A stretch of DNA of 40,445 nt from Candidatus Paralachnospira avium (GCA_904420245.1 CAJFUL010000011.1:1-40445); one strand, 5' to 3'; positions 22,701 through 30,874 are shown, numbered from the stretch's first letter. Numbers and translations: made by a program. The notes: generated by a model from the letters alone, not told the origin.

Positions 22701-25043
22701 GGACCAGGTCATCTCAAAACCGTAAAGGCCCACGAAGGTGCCGTTTTCCCGCTCTGTAATATCTCTTGCTCCCTGTCGGCCCTCATTCCATTCTGCACTT
22801 AAGTCTTCTGCATTTTCACTGTCCAGATGGACGTTACCGTCATTGTCAAAGGAGTTGGAATGATCGGTCAGCGCCAGGAAATCCAGGTTTTCCACCTTGG
22901 AAGCATGGTCATAGGCCTGCTCCACAGTCCCGGTTCCGTCGGAAAGGTTCGTATGGGCGTGAAGCTGTCCGAAGTAGAGCTCGTAATCGCCCAGCTCCAC
23001 AGGAGCCTTGTAGGTAAAGGTGTATACCTCGCCGGTCTGGGCTTCGGCCTCTCCCTCTGCCGGGATATGCGCCACAGCCTTGATAATCACAGGCCGATCC
23101 TTCGCAGGCGTTTCCGCGATCTCGATGGGCGCGGTATATTTCTGCTCCGCGACTGTCACCTCGGGATCCACCGGTTCCATTCCGTCTGTGCTCATGGTAT
23201 AGTAGATCTCGGCGCCTTCCGCCGCCGTCAGCGTGATCTGCTGTCCGGCCTCTACGCTGGCGCCACTCTTGGGAGAAGCGTCCACCTCAAGGCCCTCCAC
23301 GGCGGGGACGTCGGGTTCATCAGGGCCGGGCTCCTGAGAAGCTTCTACCTTGTAGAATTTTAAAGCAAACATCCCCTCGCTTCCGGCCGCAATATTATGA
23401 TACGCGCTCCAGTTATTATTCTCAGCATACCATTCCATGTATGAGTTACGGACGGTATTCTTTACATAATACAGACCGTTTCCCGCATCCTCCAGTATCC
23501 ACTTATCATTTACAGCCCCTAACGGCATACTGGAATAGTTGCTCTCCATGCCGATATTTTTCCCACCATACGAAAAGCTATAGGTTCCGTCTCCGTTATC
23601 CTTGACCGTCCATACATCCTTTTCCGTATAACCAGATAACGTGCCGTCCGTTTCTTCAGTTACATCAGTTCCTTGATTATAGAAACCACTATAGTCTGAG
23701 GAAAGCGCCTTATTATATGCGGGTGCGTAGATCACCACCTGGTCGCCGTCCGCAAAGGGGCTCGTCGGCTCATCAGGACCGGGTTCCGGAACACCTCCCT
23801 CTATCTTATAGAAGGAAAGCTGGAACTGGCTGTCCGTCGCCGCACTGTCAGAATTATAGGTACTCCAGTTGCTATACTGAGCATACCATTCCATATAGTT
23901 TTCGCGTCCGGTATTTTTTACATTGTAAAGGCCGTCTCCCAGATCGATAAGCTCCCAGTCGTCATAAACTGCTTCCAGATCCATACTGGAATAGCTTTCA
24001 CCAAGTCCGATATTCTGGCCTTTCTGTCCGAAGCTATAGGTTCCATCCTCATTGACTGTCACTGTCCAGATATTAGAAGCGCCGTATCCGGTCACCTCGC
24101 CGTCCGCGCCGATTGTGATATCGGTACCCACGTTATAGAAACCGGTCTTTTCTGAGGAAAGCGCCTTATTGTATGCGGGCGCATAGATCACCACCTGGTC
24201 ACCGTCCGCAAGGGGGCCCTCCTCGTTGACTGTATATTCAAGGCTCTGAACCGCGCTGACTGCCGCTCCCAGCACCGCTACAGCCTTCAAGGTGCAGCTT
24301 TCCTGGATCACCGGTTTGTTATCGTCAGAATAAAGCTCCCTTGCCTCATTGCCGCTGTTCGCCGGATCGCTGCCGTCCAGGGTATAGTAGATCTGCGCCC
24401 CGGAGGTGGCGGTGCTTAAGGTGATTTCTGTCCCGGCCGCTACGGTTCCCGCCTGGGGAGCCGCCTGGGGAGCCGCCACCGCAGTCTCACCGCTTCCGCC
24501 CTCGTCCACTTTATAGAGGGTGAACTGGTAGGGATATCCATTGGGATTTCCGGTTACTGTTGTATTTTTGTACCCGCGGAATTTATTTTGCGACGATCTA
24601 TTGCTGGCCAGCTTTACGGTATCCTCCCCTGTTCCGCTGAAGGTGAATTTACCGTCTGCAAAAGACCATTCCCAGGCATATTCTTCAGCCTTGATCCCGT
24701 TATCGTTCCCGCCCTTGGGCGCAATATGGGTACCATCGCTCAGCTTAATCTTCGCACTCTGCTCGTTTACCGTGACCGTACAGACGGTTCCGGCTCCCGC
24801 GTCAGTCAGCCCGCCCGCGCTTTCCGTAACCTGCACGGCAGAAACCCAGCTTCCGTCCATGGGCCCCAGCGCGTACCCGGTATCCACGGCCATCACATAC
24901 TGGCCTGACGTAAACTGAGCGGCGTCCGTGATCTTTGTGTAGCTGCTCCCCGACGCGAATACAGACGCCGGAATCACGGAGATCATCATCAGAGCCGCCA
25001 TCAGGGCAGAAAGGATTCTGCCTCTGTGCTTTTTCGTCTTCAT
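19758..25043 (-). CDS. Wall-anchored multidomain protein with PHP metallo-phosphoesterase domain
   Basis: This 1761-residue secreted protein starts at 25043 after AAGGAGG, with a signal peptide (about 1-31, cleavage near SVFA). Next come an N-terminal domain (about 35-180), a chitobiase C-terminal-like repeat (about 192-272), two tandem copies of a ~138-residue domain opening ADGDQVVIYAPAYNKALSS (about 280-417 and 432-570), and a second chitobiase-like repeat (about 580-682). A PHP domain of CehA/McbA type follows (about 688-990): LHAHTNLSDG (H695, H697), LTDHS (D727, H728), FNHPGD (H832) and DNH (H897) are the metal ligands. A glutamine-amidotransferase-like region (about 1190-1400) and an OB-fold-like region (about 1500-1630) precede a TEP/DSTEP stalk (from 1636), PATGD, a membrane segment and a basic tail, as in sortase substrates. 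It likely hydrolyses a phosphate ester outside the cell; the substrate is unknown. Confidence 0.88.
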   Translation of the reverse strand: MKTKKHRGRILSALMAALMMISVIPASVFASGSSYTKITDAAQFTSGQYVMAVDTGYALGPMDGSWVSAVQVTESAGGLTDAGAGTVCTVTVNEQSAKIKLSDGTHIAPKGGNDNGIKAEEYAWEWSFADGKFTFSGTGEDTVKLASNRSSQNKFRGYKNTTVTGNPNGYPYQFTLYKVDEGGSGETAVAAPQAAPQAGTVAAGTEITLSTATSGAQIYYTLDGSDPANSGNEARELYSDDNKPVIQESCTLKAVAVLGAAVSAVQSLEYTVNEEGPLADGDQVVIYAPAYNKALSSEKTGFYNVGTDITIGADGEVTGYGASNIWTVTVNEDGTYSFGQKGQNIGLGESYSSMDLEAVYDDWELIDLGDGLYNVKNTGRENYMEWYAQYSNWSTYNSDSAATDSQFQLSFYKIEGGVPEPGPDEPTSPFADGDQVVIYAPAYNKALSSDYSGFYNQGTDVTEETDGTLSGYTEKDVWTVKDNGDGTYSFSYGGKNIGMESNYSSMPLGAVNDKWILEDAGNGLYYVKNTVRNSYMEWYAENNNWSAYHNIAAGSEGMFALKFYKVEASQEPGPDEPDVPAVEGLEVDASPKSGASVEAGQQITLTAAEGAEIYYTMSTDGMEPVDPEVTVAEQKYTAPIEIAETPAKDRPVIIKAVAHIPAEGEAEAQTGEVYTFTYKAPVELGDYELYFGQLHAHTNLSDGTGTVEQAYDHASKVENLDFLALTDHSNSFDNDGNVHLDSENAEDLSAEWNEGRQGARDITERENGTFVGLYGFEMTWSGGAPGHINTFNSEGFESRNYAPYKKGDNYEVLQAYYDTLNENPETISQFNHPGDTFGDFMDFALYDPVVDNQITLIEVGNGEGAIGSSGYFPSYSYYTRALDKGWHVAPTNNQDNHKGNWGDSNTARSVVLADGLTEDAIYDAMKNYRVYATEDNDLSILYSLNGNAMGSILDDQESVSIAASIEDPTDTAGETKVEVIVNGGQTLAEQTFEGGSAELSFENLPASYGYYYLRITQADKDIAVTAPVWVGESVNAGVSNTSSSVALPIKGDEITISSQIFNNLNDDMKVTSMTYTMEGQETPFHTVDVSTLGENGVIGARMSDTYEFPYSADQAGGFNINVQMKAEIGGEEYTFTDVLKLSVSDPSIATKVLIDGTHYNDYVNGYYSGNMGNFINMGTADNIQVRIAQPGEEITADTLKDVALFVISSPLKYTSDYTGDAKPSTFESDFIQVVSDYVKNGGTVIVCGLADYQDANSGIPYTTYEQANALLEGIGSTMRVNDDELIDQDENGGQPYRLYFDDFNTESADPVVQEVLAGVVDSGLAYSSYSGCSVAVGEGEAIVYGHDTTYSINSKAPAQGHAKPVQSYSDPYDPERAVVQKGGVVSMAYEQVGEGKVFLTGTVFCSNFEVAAEDQISYSNGIIAQNILTMVKKEPVISTIEEARQGADGEVFTVIGTVANGTAENGNAFFNTIYIQDENGNGINVFPIDDNNIRRGDRVMVTGSLSEYIGDRQLSAINVTVLEGSGNVVVTDMSTKEANDYGTNFGKLVRVEGTVKSVTLAGGIVESIEVEDESGESCRVFIDGYIGYSDETSEPLESFVKEGAYISAVGFVSHDAEGNRLRGRDRSEILKAEKIEEPTEPAEPTEPTEPTEPTEPTEPTEPMEPTDSTEPTDSTEPTDSTEPTDSTEPTDSTEPAKPTEPAKPGGTNEPSGSGNSGQNNGGAPATGDDINAGLWIVLLVLGAALCTVAIVMDPKIRNRKK
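19932..20136 (-). repeat. In-frame tandem repeats encoding a Pro/Thr/Glu/Ser stalk
   Basis: About 200 bases of 9-base (TEP) and 15-base (TDSTEP-related) units lie just before the wall anchor of the surface protein. Units differ mainly at third positions (GGCTCC, GGCTCT, GGTTCC). All units are multiples of three, so copy-number change alters stalk length without shifting frame. Confidence 0.85.
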
Positions 25044-25059
25044 CGTTTTCCTCCTTGAT

Positions 25060-26280
25060 TTATTTTGATGATTTATTTGCAACGACCCGCGTTTTTCGGC
25101 CCGCCATCAGGGCGGCGCTGATAAACGCGACGATCGGTACTGTCAGAAGAATCCCCATGGCCCCCGCAATACTCTGAATCACCTCGATGCAGATGTAATC
25201 CGTATTGATCAGCTGGATAAAGGGAATGTCGTAGGTCTGTACCAGCAGGAGCATATTTAAGGAAGAGCCCGCGAAGGCCAGGATCAGGGTGTTGGCCATG
25301 GTTCCCATGGCGTCCCGCCCGATGTGCATTCCGGAACCGAAAAGCTCCTTTGCCGAAAGGGCCGGATTCTGTTCCCTGAGCTCCCACACGGAGGAGGCGA
25401 TTCCCAGGGCCACGTCCATCACGGCGCCCAGCGCCGAGATCAGGACGCCGCACACCAGAAGGCCGCTGATCTTAAGGCCCCTGTTCGCCCCGTAAAGAAT
25501 CAGGTTTTCCGCCTCCGGCATGTTGAAGCCGTTCATGGGCGTCACCGCTCCCACAATGGCCGCGATCACGCCCGCGCAGATCACTCCGGTCACACAGCCC
25601 AGCGCCGCGCAGAGGGTCTTTTGGGAAAAGCCGTTGAGAAGAATCAGCGCCACCGCCGCCGTCACCGCCGATACCGCGATGGTGACCGGAATCGCCGGAA
25701 GGCCGCGGATCAGTCCGGGAAGCAGAATGAACCAGATGCAGGCCAGGGTAAAAAGAAGCCCCGCCAGGGCCCCGATCCCCTTTTTGCCGCCCAGCGCCGC
25801 CAGAAGCAGAAAAAAGATCAGCACAAAGATTCCCAGCACCCCTCCCCTGTCGTAGTTGAACAGGGAAGCGTAGTAAGAGCCGTCCTCATCGGTCATCATG
25901 CGGATCACAATGCTGTCGCCCTTTTCCAGATCCACATTGAAGAGGGCGCTCATATAATTGGTGAGCGTCATGATCTCGCCCTTATGCTCTCCGGTGAGGA
26001 CACGGATTTCAAGCTCCTGACTTCCCACACGGCGGCCCTCCGCGTTCTCATAGTCAGGGGCCGCGTCGTCGGAAAGCACCGCCGTGACCTTCGCCTTTTC
26101 ATAAACCATCTGACTGGCACTGGTGGGCACCTCGCCGGGCACGGGCCGGCCAAGCCACACCGCAAAAGCGGCAAGCCCCGCCAGGGCCGCCGCCAGAATC
26201 AGAAGACGGAGCCAGTTTCCCGGCTTCTGAAGCCAGGCTTTGAGCCCCTCCGCAAGTTTTTCTGTTTTACTGCCTGCCAT
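25060..26280 (-). CDS. YibE/F-family membrane protein
   Basis: This 406-residue membrane protein has one N-terminal segment (about 22-43), a soluble extracytoplasmic domain (about 45-145) including VYEKAKVTAVLSDDA and SQELEIRVLTGEHKGE, then about seven segments from GGVLGIFVLIFF onward. Conserved YibE/F features are GIGALAGLLFTLACIWFILLPGL and ISALGAVMDVALGIASSVWEL, and the late GMHIGRDAMGTMANTLILAFAGSSLNMLLL. I chose the second ATG, seven bases after GGAGG. It lies 16 bases before the surface protein gene and they share a terminator, so they are one unit. The family's function is unknown; some kind of transport or export is inferred. Confidence 0.87.
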   Translation of the reverse strand: MAGSKTEKLAEGLKAWLQKPGNWLRLLILAAALAGLAAFAVWLGRPVPGEVPTSASQMVYEKAKVTAVLSDDAAPDYENAEGRRVGSQELEIRVLTGEHKGEIMTLTNYMSALFNVDLEKGDSIVIRMMTDEDGSYYASLFNYDRGGVLGIFVLIFFLLLAALGGKKGIGALAGLLFTLACIWFILLPGLIRGLPAIPVTIAVSAVTAAVALILLNGFSQKTLCAALGCVTGVICAGVIAAIVGAVTPMNGFNMPEAENLILYGANRGLKISGLLVCGVLISALGAVMDVALGIASSVWELREQNPALSAKELFGSGMHIGRDAMGTMANTLILAFAGSSLNMLLLVQTYDIPFIQLINTDYICIEVIQSIAGAMGILLTVPIVAFISAALMAGRKTRVVANKSSK

Positions 26281-26390
26281 GGCCATTCCTCCAGCTTCCT
26301 TACTTCCTCAATTAAATTTTATTTTTTCCCGACGATGCCTTCCACCATGGCTGTTTAAAATTTATGTAAGGCCCTTCCAAAAATAGGGTC

Positions 26391-26415
26391 AAAAAGAGCC
26401 GCGCCTGCGCGCGGC
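26391..26415 (-). terminator. Terminator of the VWA-XpaC-SBP-TelA unit
   Basis: A perfect 7-bp stem GCCGCGC/GCGCGGC (26398-26404 and 26409-26415, loop CTGC) is followed on the minus strand by TCTTTTT. It is 16 bases after the TelA stop and separates this unit from the YibE/F operon. Confidence 0.85.
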
Positions 26416-26431
26416 CCTGTCCATGGCCCTG

Positions 26432-27568
26432 TTATCTCTGCGACGCCGTAATCAGCGCCTGCTTTAACTGCCCTTCGATATTTAAAAGCTCTGCCTCCGC
26501 GTTCTTTCTGGCCTCCCGGCCCTCCCTCTGGATCTTGATGGTATCCTCGATGGTGGCGATCAGGTCGGCGTTGACCTTCTTGAGGGTTTCCAGATCCACG
26601 ATTCCCCGCTCCGATTCCTTCGCCACATCCACGCTGTTCTGCTTCAGAAGCTCCATGTTCTTTGTCAGCAGCTGATTTGTGGTATCGGTGACATTTTTCT
26701 GGATCTTCAGCACCCCCGCCTGCCTCTGAAGGCCCAGGGCAATCACGATCTGGCTCTTCCACAGGGGAATCGTATTTAAGATTGCCGTCTGGATTTTATC
26801 CACCAGCATCTTGTCGTTGTTCTGGATCAGCCGGAGCTGAGGCGCCGTCTGGATGGCGATGGTCTTGCTGAGCTTCAGGTCGTGTACCTTCTTCTCGAAC
26901 CGGTTCACCGTATCCTCGAAATCCCGCACCAGCTGGGCGCTCATGGAATCACCCTTCGCCGCGGCCTGCTCCCTGAGCTTCGGAAGGGTCTGCTGCTCAA
27001 GCTCCGCCGCCTTTTCCTCACCGGCAGTGATATAAAGCTGAAGCTCCTTAAAATACTCCAGATTCTTCTCATAAAGGCCGTCGAACATGGCGACGTCCTT
27101 TAACATCTGCATCCTGGCCTGCTCCAGCTCCTGCTCGATCTTATCGATCTGCACCTCCAGCTTTTCATAGCGCTGCATGAATTTTTTCACCGTCCGGGAG
27201 GCGTTTTTCAAGAAGGGGATCTTGTCTAAAAGACTGTCCTCCTCCAGATGCTCTGCATCCACCTCCTTCACGGCAAGGGCAAGCTCCGACATCAGATCGC
27301 CCACATATCCGCTGTCCTTACTGCGCACCTGCGAAAGGATGCTGTCCGAAAAGTCCGCAATGTTTCTCTGGGCGCCCACGCCGTACTGGAGAAGCGCCTG
27401 TGAATCCATCATATCAATGCCATTTTTGATCTCATCGACCCGCGCCCGCTGCTGCGGGTCAAGCTCCTCTATCTGCGCTGCGATTTTCACCGCGTCCGTC
27501 TCCTGTTTCTTCGCAGGCTGCTCCGTGCGGGCCGCCGCGAGGGTTTCCAGATTGATTTCGTTCGCCAT
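26432..27568 (-). CDS. Toxic anion resistance protein, TelA/YaaN family
   Basis: This 378-residue cytosolic protein is almost wholly helical, as the TelA family is. It has VDEIKNGIDMMDSQALLQYGVGAQRNIADFSDSILSQV near the N-terminus, FLKNASRTVKKFMQRYEKLEVQIDKIEQEL in the middle, and IPLWKSQIVIALGLQRQAGVLKIQKNVTDTTNQLLTKNMELLKQNS at about 265-310, the most conserved block of the family. The family is linked with tellurite resistance and with XpaC-type neighbours; its mechanism is unknown. Here it ends a four-gene unit after XpaC and a solute-binding protein. It starts with ATG after AAAGGA and has full family length. Confidence 0.92.
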   Translation of the reverse strand: MANEINLETLAAARTEQPAKKQETDAVKIAAQIEELDPQQRARVDEIKNGIDMMDSQALLQYGVGAQRNIADFSDSILSQVRSKDSGYVGDLMSELALAVKEVDAEHLEEDSLLDKIPFLKNASRTVKKFMQRYEKLEVQIDKIEQELEQARMQMLKDVAMFDGLYEKNLEYFKELQLYITAGEEKAAELEQQTLPKLREQAAAKGDSMSAQLVRDFEDTVNRFEKKVHDLKLSKTIAIQTAPQLRLIQNNDKMLVDKIQTAILNTIPLWKSQIVIALGLQRQAGVLKIQKNVTDTTNQLLTKNMELLKQNSVDVAKESERGIVDLETLKKVNADLIATIEDTIKIQREGREARKNAEAELLNIEGQLKQALITASQR

Positions 27569-27585
27569 AATCCGATCCTTTCTCC

Positions 27586-28641
27586 CTATTGAAGGGCCTC
27601 TATAATTTCTTCCATCACGCCGGCTCCGGGCATGGGCGCCACCTGGGTGATCTCCTTTGCAAGGCCAGGCACGCCGAAGTGCTCCACATCCGCCGGGGCG
27701 TCGTAAAGCCCGGTGCGGAAGCCGTGCTTTTCCCAGGCAAGCCGCTGGACATCCTCATCTAAAAGAGCGTCGATCCCGGCAGTGCCCGCCTCGTCCAGCG
27801 CGATATACACATGGGAGGACCAGACAGTGGGGGTGGGATAAAGCATCACGATATCCCCTTTGATCTGCTCCCAAGTATCGGGATTTTCCGCCGCAAATTC
27901 CAGAAGCTGGCTTTCATATCCGGCAATCAGGGGTTTCGCCCCCATTCCGGTCTTTAAAAACTGATCGAAAAGATCTGAGGAGGAGCTTTCCATATAGCCC
28001 AGCTTTGTAAAGATAGCCTGAAGCCTGGGAAGAATCTCCGGCAGATCCTCCGCTCCCGCCACGCCCCCGCTTAAGGTGTTGGCCAGAAGGCCCGCAAACA
28101 TATTTCCCGAATTGGATTTCGTGGGATCGGTGGTTCCCACGGTGATGCTGCCGTAAAGCTCCGGAAGGCCGATTTCGGCCCATGTTTTTCCATTCTCAAT
28201 GTATTCGGTAAGCTTCGCCATATCCACGTAGCGGACGCCGTCCTGTTCAGAGGCGATTCCCTCCGCAATAAGCGCTTCTGCCACCGCGTTTCTGGTATAG
28301 AGCACGATGGGCGTATTGAAAATGATCTCGCTTTTTACCGGATCCCCGTTCATCTGCTCATAAAGCTCCAGCGCCGTGGAGTTGGAGGGAAACAGGAAGC
28401 TGCGCCCTTCCGGATCCGCCGTCAGCATATCGATGGAGCCGGCCTTGGAATAATCGATCGTCAGATCATACCGGTCCTTTATGATCTCACGGATCTCCTC
28501 ATCCTCCAGAAAACCGATCTTTTCGCCGCCCACATATCCGTTTATCTCCGTTACCGCCCGGCTTCTTCCCACCGCCGCGTAAATCACCGCCGCGATGACG
28601 ACCGCCGCCAGAAGGCCCAGTCCGATCAGCTTTGTCTTCAT
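27586..28641 (-). CDS. Membrane-tethered solute-binding-type protein of the TelA cluster
   Basis: This 351-residue protein has an N-terminal hydrophobic segment (about 5-25) without a lipobox cysteine, so it is probably anchored by it or cleaved as a signal. The rest resembles an extracellular solute-binding fold: IIFNTPIVLYTRN, a TKSNSGNMFAGLLAN segment near residue 175 and PTPTVWSSHVYIALDEAGTAG toward the end. The SNSG motif recurs in the N-terminal domain of the VWA lipoprotein in the same unit. No permease or ATPase lies nearby, so it is likely a sensor or scaffold rather than a transporter part. Its ATG overlaps the XpaC stop by four bases, and TelA follows after 17 bases. Confidence 0.75.
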   Translation of the reverse strand: MKTKLIGLGLLAAVVIAAVIYAAVGRSRAVTEINGYVGGEKIGFLEDEEIREIIKDRYDLTIDYSKAGSIDMLTADPEGRSFLFPSNSTALELYEQMNGDPVKSEIIFNTPIVLYTRNAVAEALIAEGIASEQDGVRYVDMAKLTEYIENGKTWAEIGLPELYGSITVGTTDPTKSNSGNMFAGLLANTLSGGVAGAEDLPEILPRLQAIFTKLGYMESSSSDLFDQFLKTGMGAKPLIAGYESQLLEFAAENPDTWEQIKGDIVMLYPTPTVWSSHVYIALDEAGTAGIDALLDEDVQRLAWEKHGFRTGLYDAPADVEHFGVPGLAKEITQVAPMPGAGVMEEIIEALQ

Positions 28642-29246
28642 TTTCCGCCCTCCATTTTCAGTGTGCTCTCAAGAAGCTCGATATCCGCCTCCACATCCAG
28701 AAGCTCCCCTTCCATCAAGTGAGTGAACTGTCTTTCAAATGCCTCATTCAACACCGGAAGGGCCCTTGCGGTCCGCTCCAGAATCCCGGAAACCTCGCGG
28801 GAGCTGACCTGGGTTTCCTGAAATTCCACATACCAGGCCAGAAGCTTTGCCGCCGTGTCCAGGTAATACGTAAAGAAACGTCTGGCCTGCCTGATCTTAT
28901 CAGGATTTTTTCCCAGATACCGCAGGATCCGCACTCCCGTCCCCAGAAGCTTTTCCCCGTCCGCCTTTACCGCCGGATCCCGAAGCCGCTTCACAGAGCT
29001 TTCGATCTGCTCAAGATCCTCCTTCGCGTCGTCCAGGAGCCTTGTAAGCTCCTCTCCGCCTTTGATGGCTTCCACGTCGATCCCCGCGAGCTTTCTCCGG
29101 GGTTTTGTCAGAAGGAATACGCCGAAATAGACGCCCACCCCCAGGGCCGCGCAGAAAATCAGGTTCCAGCCCAGGCCAATGAACAAAAACAGAAAGGCTG
29201 CCGCCGCCAGAAGGACAGAAACGGCCATCCGCCCTATATCTTTCAT
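28638..29246 (-). CDS. xpaC: XpaC-family membrane protein
   Basis: This 202-residue protein has two closely spaced membrane segments at the N-terminus (about 8-25 and 28-46, the latter with CAALGVGVYFGVFLLTKPRRK) and a long helical cytoplasmic part. The segment DKIRQARRFFTYYLDTAAKLLAWYVEFQ, followed by the acidic LEGELLDVEADIELLESTLK-type C-terminus, is typical of XpaC, named after 5-bromo-4-chloroindolyl phosphate hydrolysis. XpaC genes are commonly found beside telA-like genes. The start overlaps the VWA gene stop (TGATG) and it has AAAGGGG upstream. The molecular role is unknown; a membrane partner for TelA is inferred. Confidence 0.85.
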   Translation of the reverse strand: MKDIGRMAVSVLLAAAAFLFLFIGLGWNLIFCAALGVGVYFGVFLLTKPRRKLAGIDVEAIKGGEELTRLLDDAKEDLEQIESSVKRLRDPAVKADGEKLLGTGVRILRYLGKNPDKIRQARRFFTYYLDTAAKLLAWYVEFQETQVSSREVSGILERTARALPVLNEAFERQFTHLMEGELLDVEADIELLESTLKMEGGK

Positions 29247-30874
29247 CAGTTATACCCCTTTACACTCCGAAATGCTTCGGTCAGATTTTCACGCCCGTCA
29301 AACACACGGGCGTTCGTATATTCCGCCAGCTCCTCAAGCTGGTATTCGTCGGCGTCCCCGAACATGATGGAAAACACCGGCACTTCCTCTCCCAGCGCCT
29401 CATAGGCGTCTTCAAAGTCCTGAAAATAGCCGCCGGACTGCCCGTCGGTCAGAAGGATAATGGCCGGAGTATACCGGGAAAGCTCATAGCCCGCCAGCAG
29501 ATGAAGTCCTTCTGCGGCTGCCGCATACATATCGGTGCCCCCGCCGACCCGCTGATCCTTTACCACGTCGTAGAGCTCCTCCAGCTCGCTTCCGGAGCCC
29601 TCCGCCGTATAGACGCCGATCACCTCGCCGTTAAAAGGGATCAGGATATTTATCTCGTTTTCCGAGGCCTGAAGGAAATTCTTTTCAGCGTTTTCCTGGA
29701 TCAGAAGCTGCTCCATGGCCTCCACCAGCTGTTCATTCCCTTCTCCCGACATGCTACTGGAATAATCTAGGCAGTAAACGTTCAGGGAAGGCTTTTTGAA
29801 ATCGGTCTGATAAAGGTTCAGACACTCAAGGAGCACGTCGGCCTCGGGCATTTTAATAGGAGAAAGGATGCGGTCCGGCTGCACGCCCCAGTCCTCCCGG
29901 AACACGTCCCGGTTCTCCTCATTGATGCCGGTATAGCCGGAGCGGCGTCCTGTCCGCTGAATCTCGTTCTGCGTTTCCCCGGAGAGCAGATATTCCTGAA
30001 ATTCTAAAAACAGCTCTTCTTTATCGTCGTCTCCGTTATCCACATAGCCCAGGGGAGAATCCGCCAGGGAAAGACCGTCGTAGGGATAAACCGTATAAAG
30101 GGGCTCCTCCCCCCGCGCCTCCAGCTCCTCATTGGCCTGGATAATCAGGCACTCATAGTTGACCATGGCGTCATAATCGCCCTCAAGAAACATGTCTTTA
30201 AGCCAGTCGGAGCTTCCGGAGGAGCGGTCCACGCCGGAAAGAAGCTCCCGGATCTGCGTTTTCAGTTCTTCATCCTGAAGATCCTCCGACGTGATCACCT
30301 CGGGATTGCCTAGCAGCGCGTAAAGGAAGCCGATATAGGCGCTGGCCCCGGAGTTGGACTGGGTGGCGCTGGTCATGCAGAATTTAAGCTTTCCGTCCCG
30401 GATCGCCGAAAGCAGGTCGTTTACCGACACCTCACGTCCCGTAAAGCCCAGCTCTTCGGCAAGACTCATGCGGATTCCGAACACCACCGGAGTAACGGAA
30501 ACGGATTCCGCGTGCTTGATCCGGTGACCGGTGTCGCCCACGGAAAGCCAGAGGCTGCTGGCGGGCCATACCGCGTCGTAGGGGATCTCGTCCTCCTCCA
30601 GCAGGCGCATGATGTCTAAAGAGCCCTGATAGGTCATTTCGATCCGGACGCCTTCCTCGTCGGCAAACTCCTCAATAATGGGCTCCAGCTCTTTATTTTC
30701 CGAGCCGGAAATAATCCGCAGAACCCTGCTTCCGCTTCCCAGAACCGTGTCCGCCTCTCTTTCAGCTTCCACATCGGAGCCGCCGCCAAAGCCGCAGCCG
30801 GGAAGGACCGCCGCCAGCAGAAGAGCCGTCAGCAAAAGAGCCGTCAGACGTTTCCCGAGTTTCCTGATTTTCAT
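29246..30874 (-). CDS. Lipoprotein fusing a solute-binding domain to a VWA domain
   Basis: This 542-residue lipoprotein has a lipobox LPGC with Cys-27. Residues about 45-335 resemble a solute-binding domain of the SBP_bac_11 kind: VLRIISGSENKELEPIIEEF at the start, PYDAVWPASSLWL, and SATQSNSGASAYIGFLYALLG near 169-189. Residues about 362-540 are a VWA domain with a complete MIDAS: D370, S372 and S374 (DYSSS), T447 in GGGTD and D477 in LLTDG. It starts with ATG after GGGAGG and leads the four-gene unit with XpaC, a second binding protein and TelA. The fusion implies that ligand capture outside the cell is coupled to a metal-dependent protein interaction. That role is inferred. Confidence 0.85.
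   Translation of the reverse strand: MKIRKLGKRLTALLLTALLLAAVLPGCGFGGGSDVEAEREADTVLGSGSRVLRIISGSENKELEPIIEEFADEEGVRIEMTYQGSLDIMRLLEEDEIPYDAVWPASSLWLSVGDTGHRIKHAESVSVTPVVFGIRMSLAEELGFTGREVSVNDLLSAIRDGKLKFCMTSATQSNSGASAYIGFLYALLGNPEVITSEDLQDEELKTQIRELLSGVDRSSGSSDWLKDMFLEGDYDAMVNYECLIIQANEELEARGEEPLYTVYPYDGLSLADSPLGYVDNGDDDKEELFLEFQEYLLSGETQNEIQRTGRRSGYTGINEENRDVFREDWGVQPDRILSPIKMPEADVLLECLNLYQTDFKKPSLNVYCLDYSSSMSGEGNEQLVEAMEQLLIQENAEKNFLQASENEINILIPFNGEVIGVYTAEGSGSELEELYDVVKDQRVGGGTDMYAAAAEGLHLLAGYELSRYTPAIILLTDGQSGGYFQDFEDAYEALGEEVPVFSIMFGDADEYQLEELAEYTNARVFDGRENLTEAFRSVKGYN

Noticed and set aside
19611-22802. A very long open frame (over 1000 codons) on the plus strand opposite the surface protein
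   Set aside because: It is an antisense shadow. The minus strand has a signal peptide, recognisable domains, a wall anchor and a good ribosome site, whereas the plus frame is low-complexity and has no family features.
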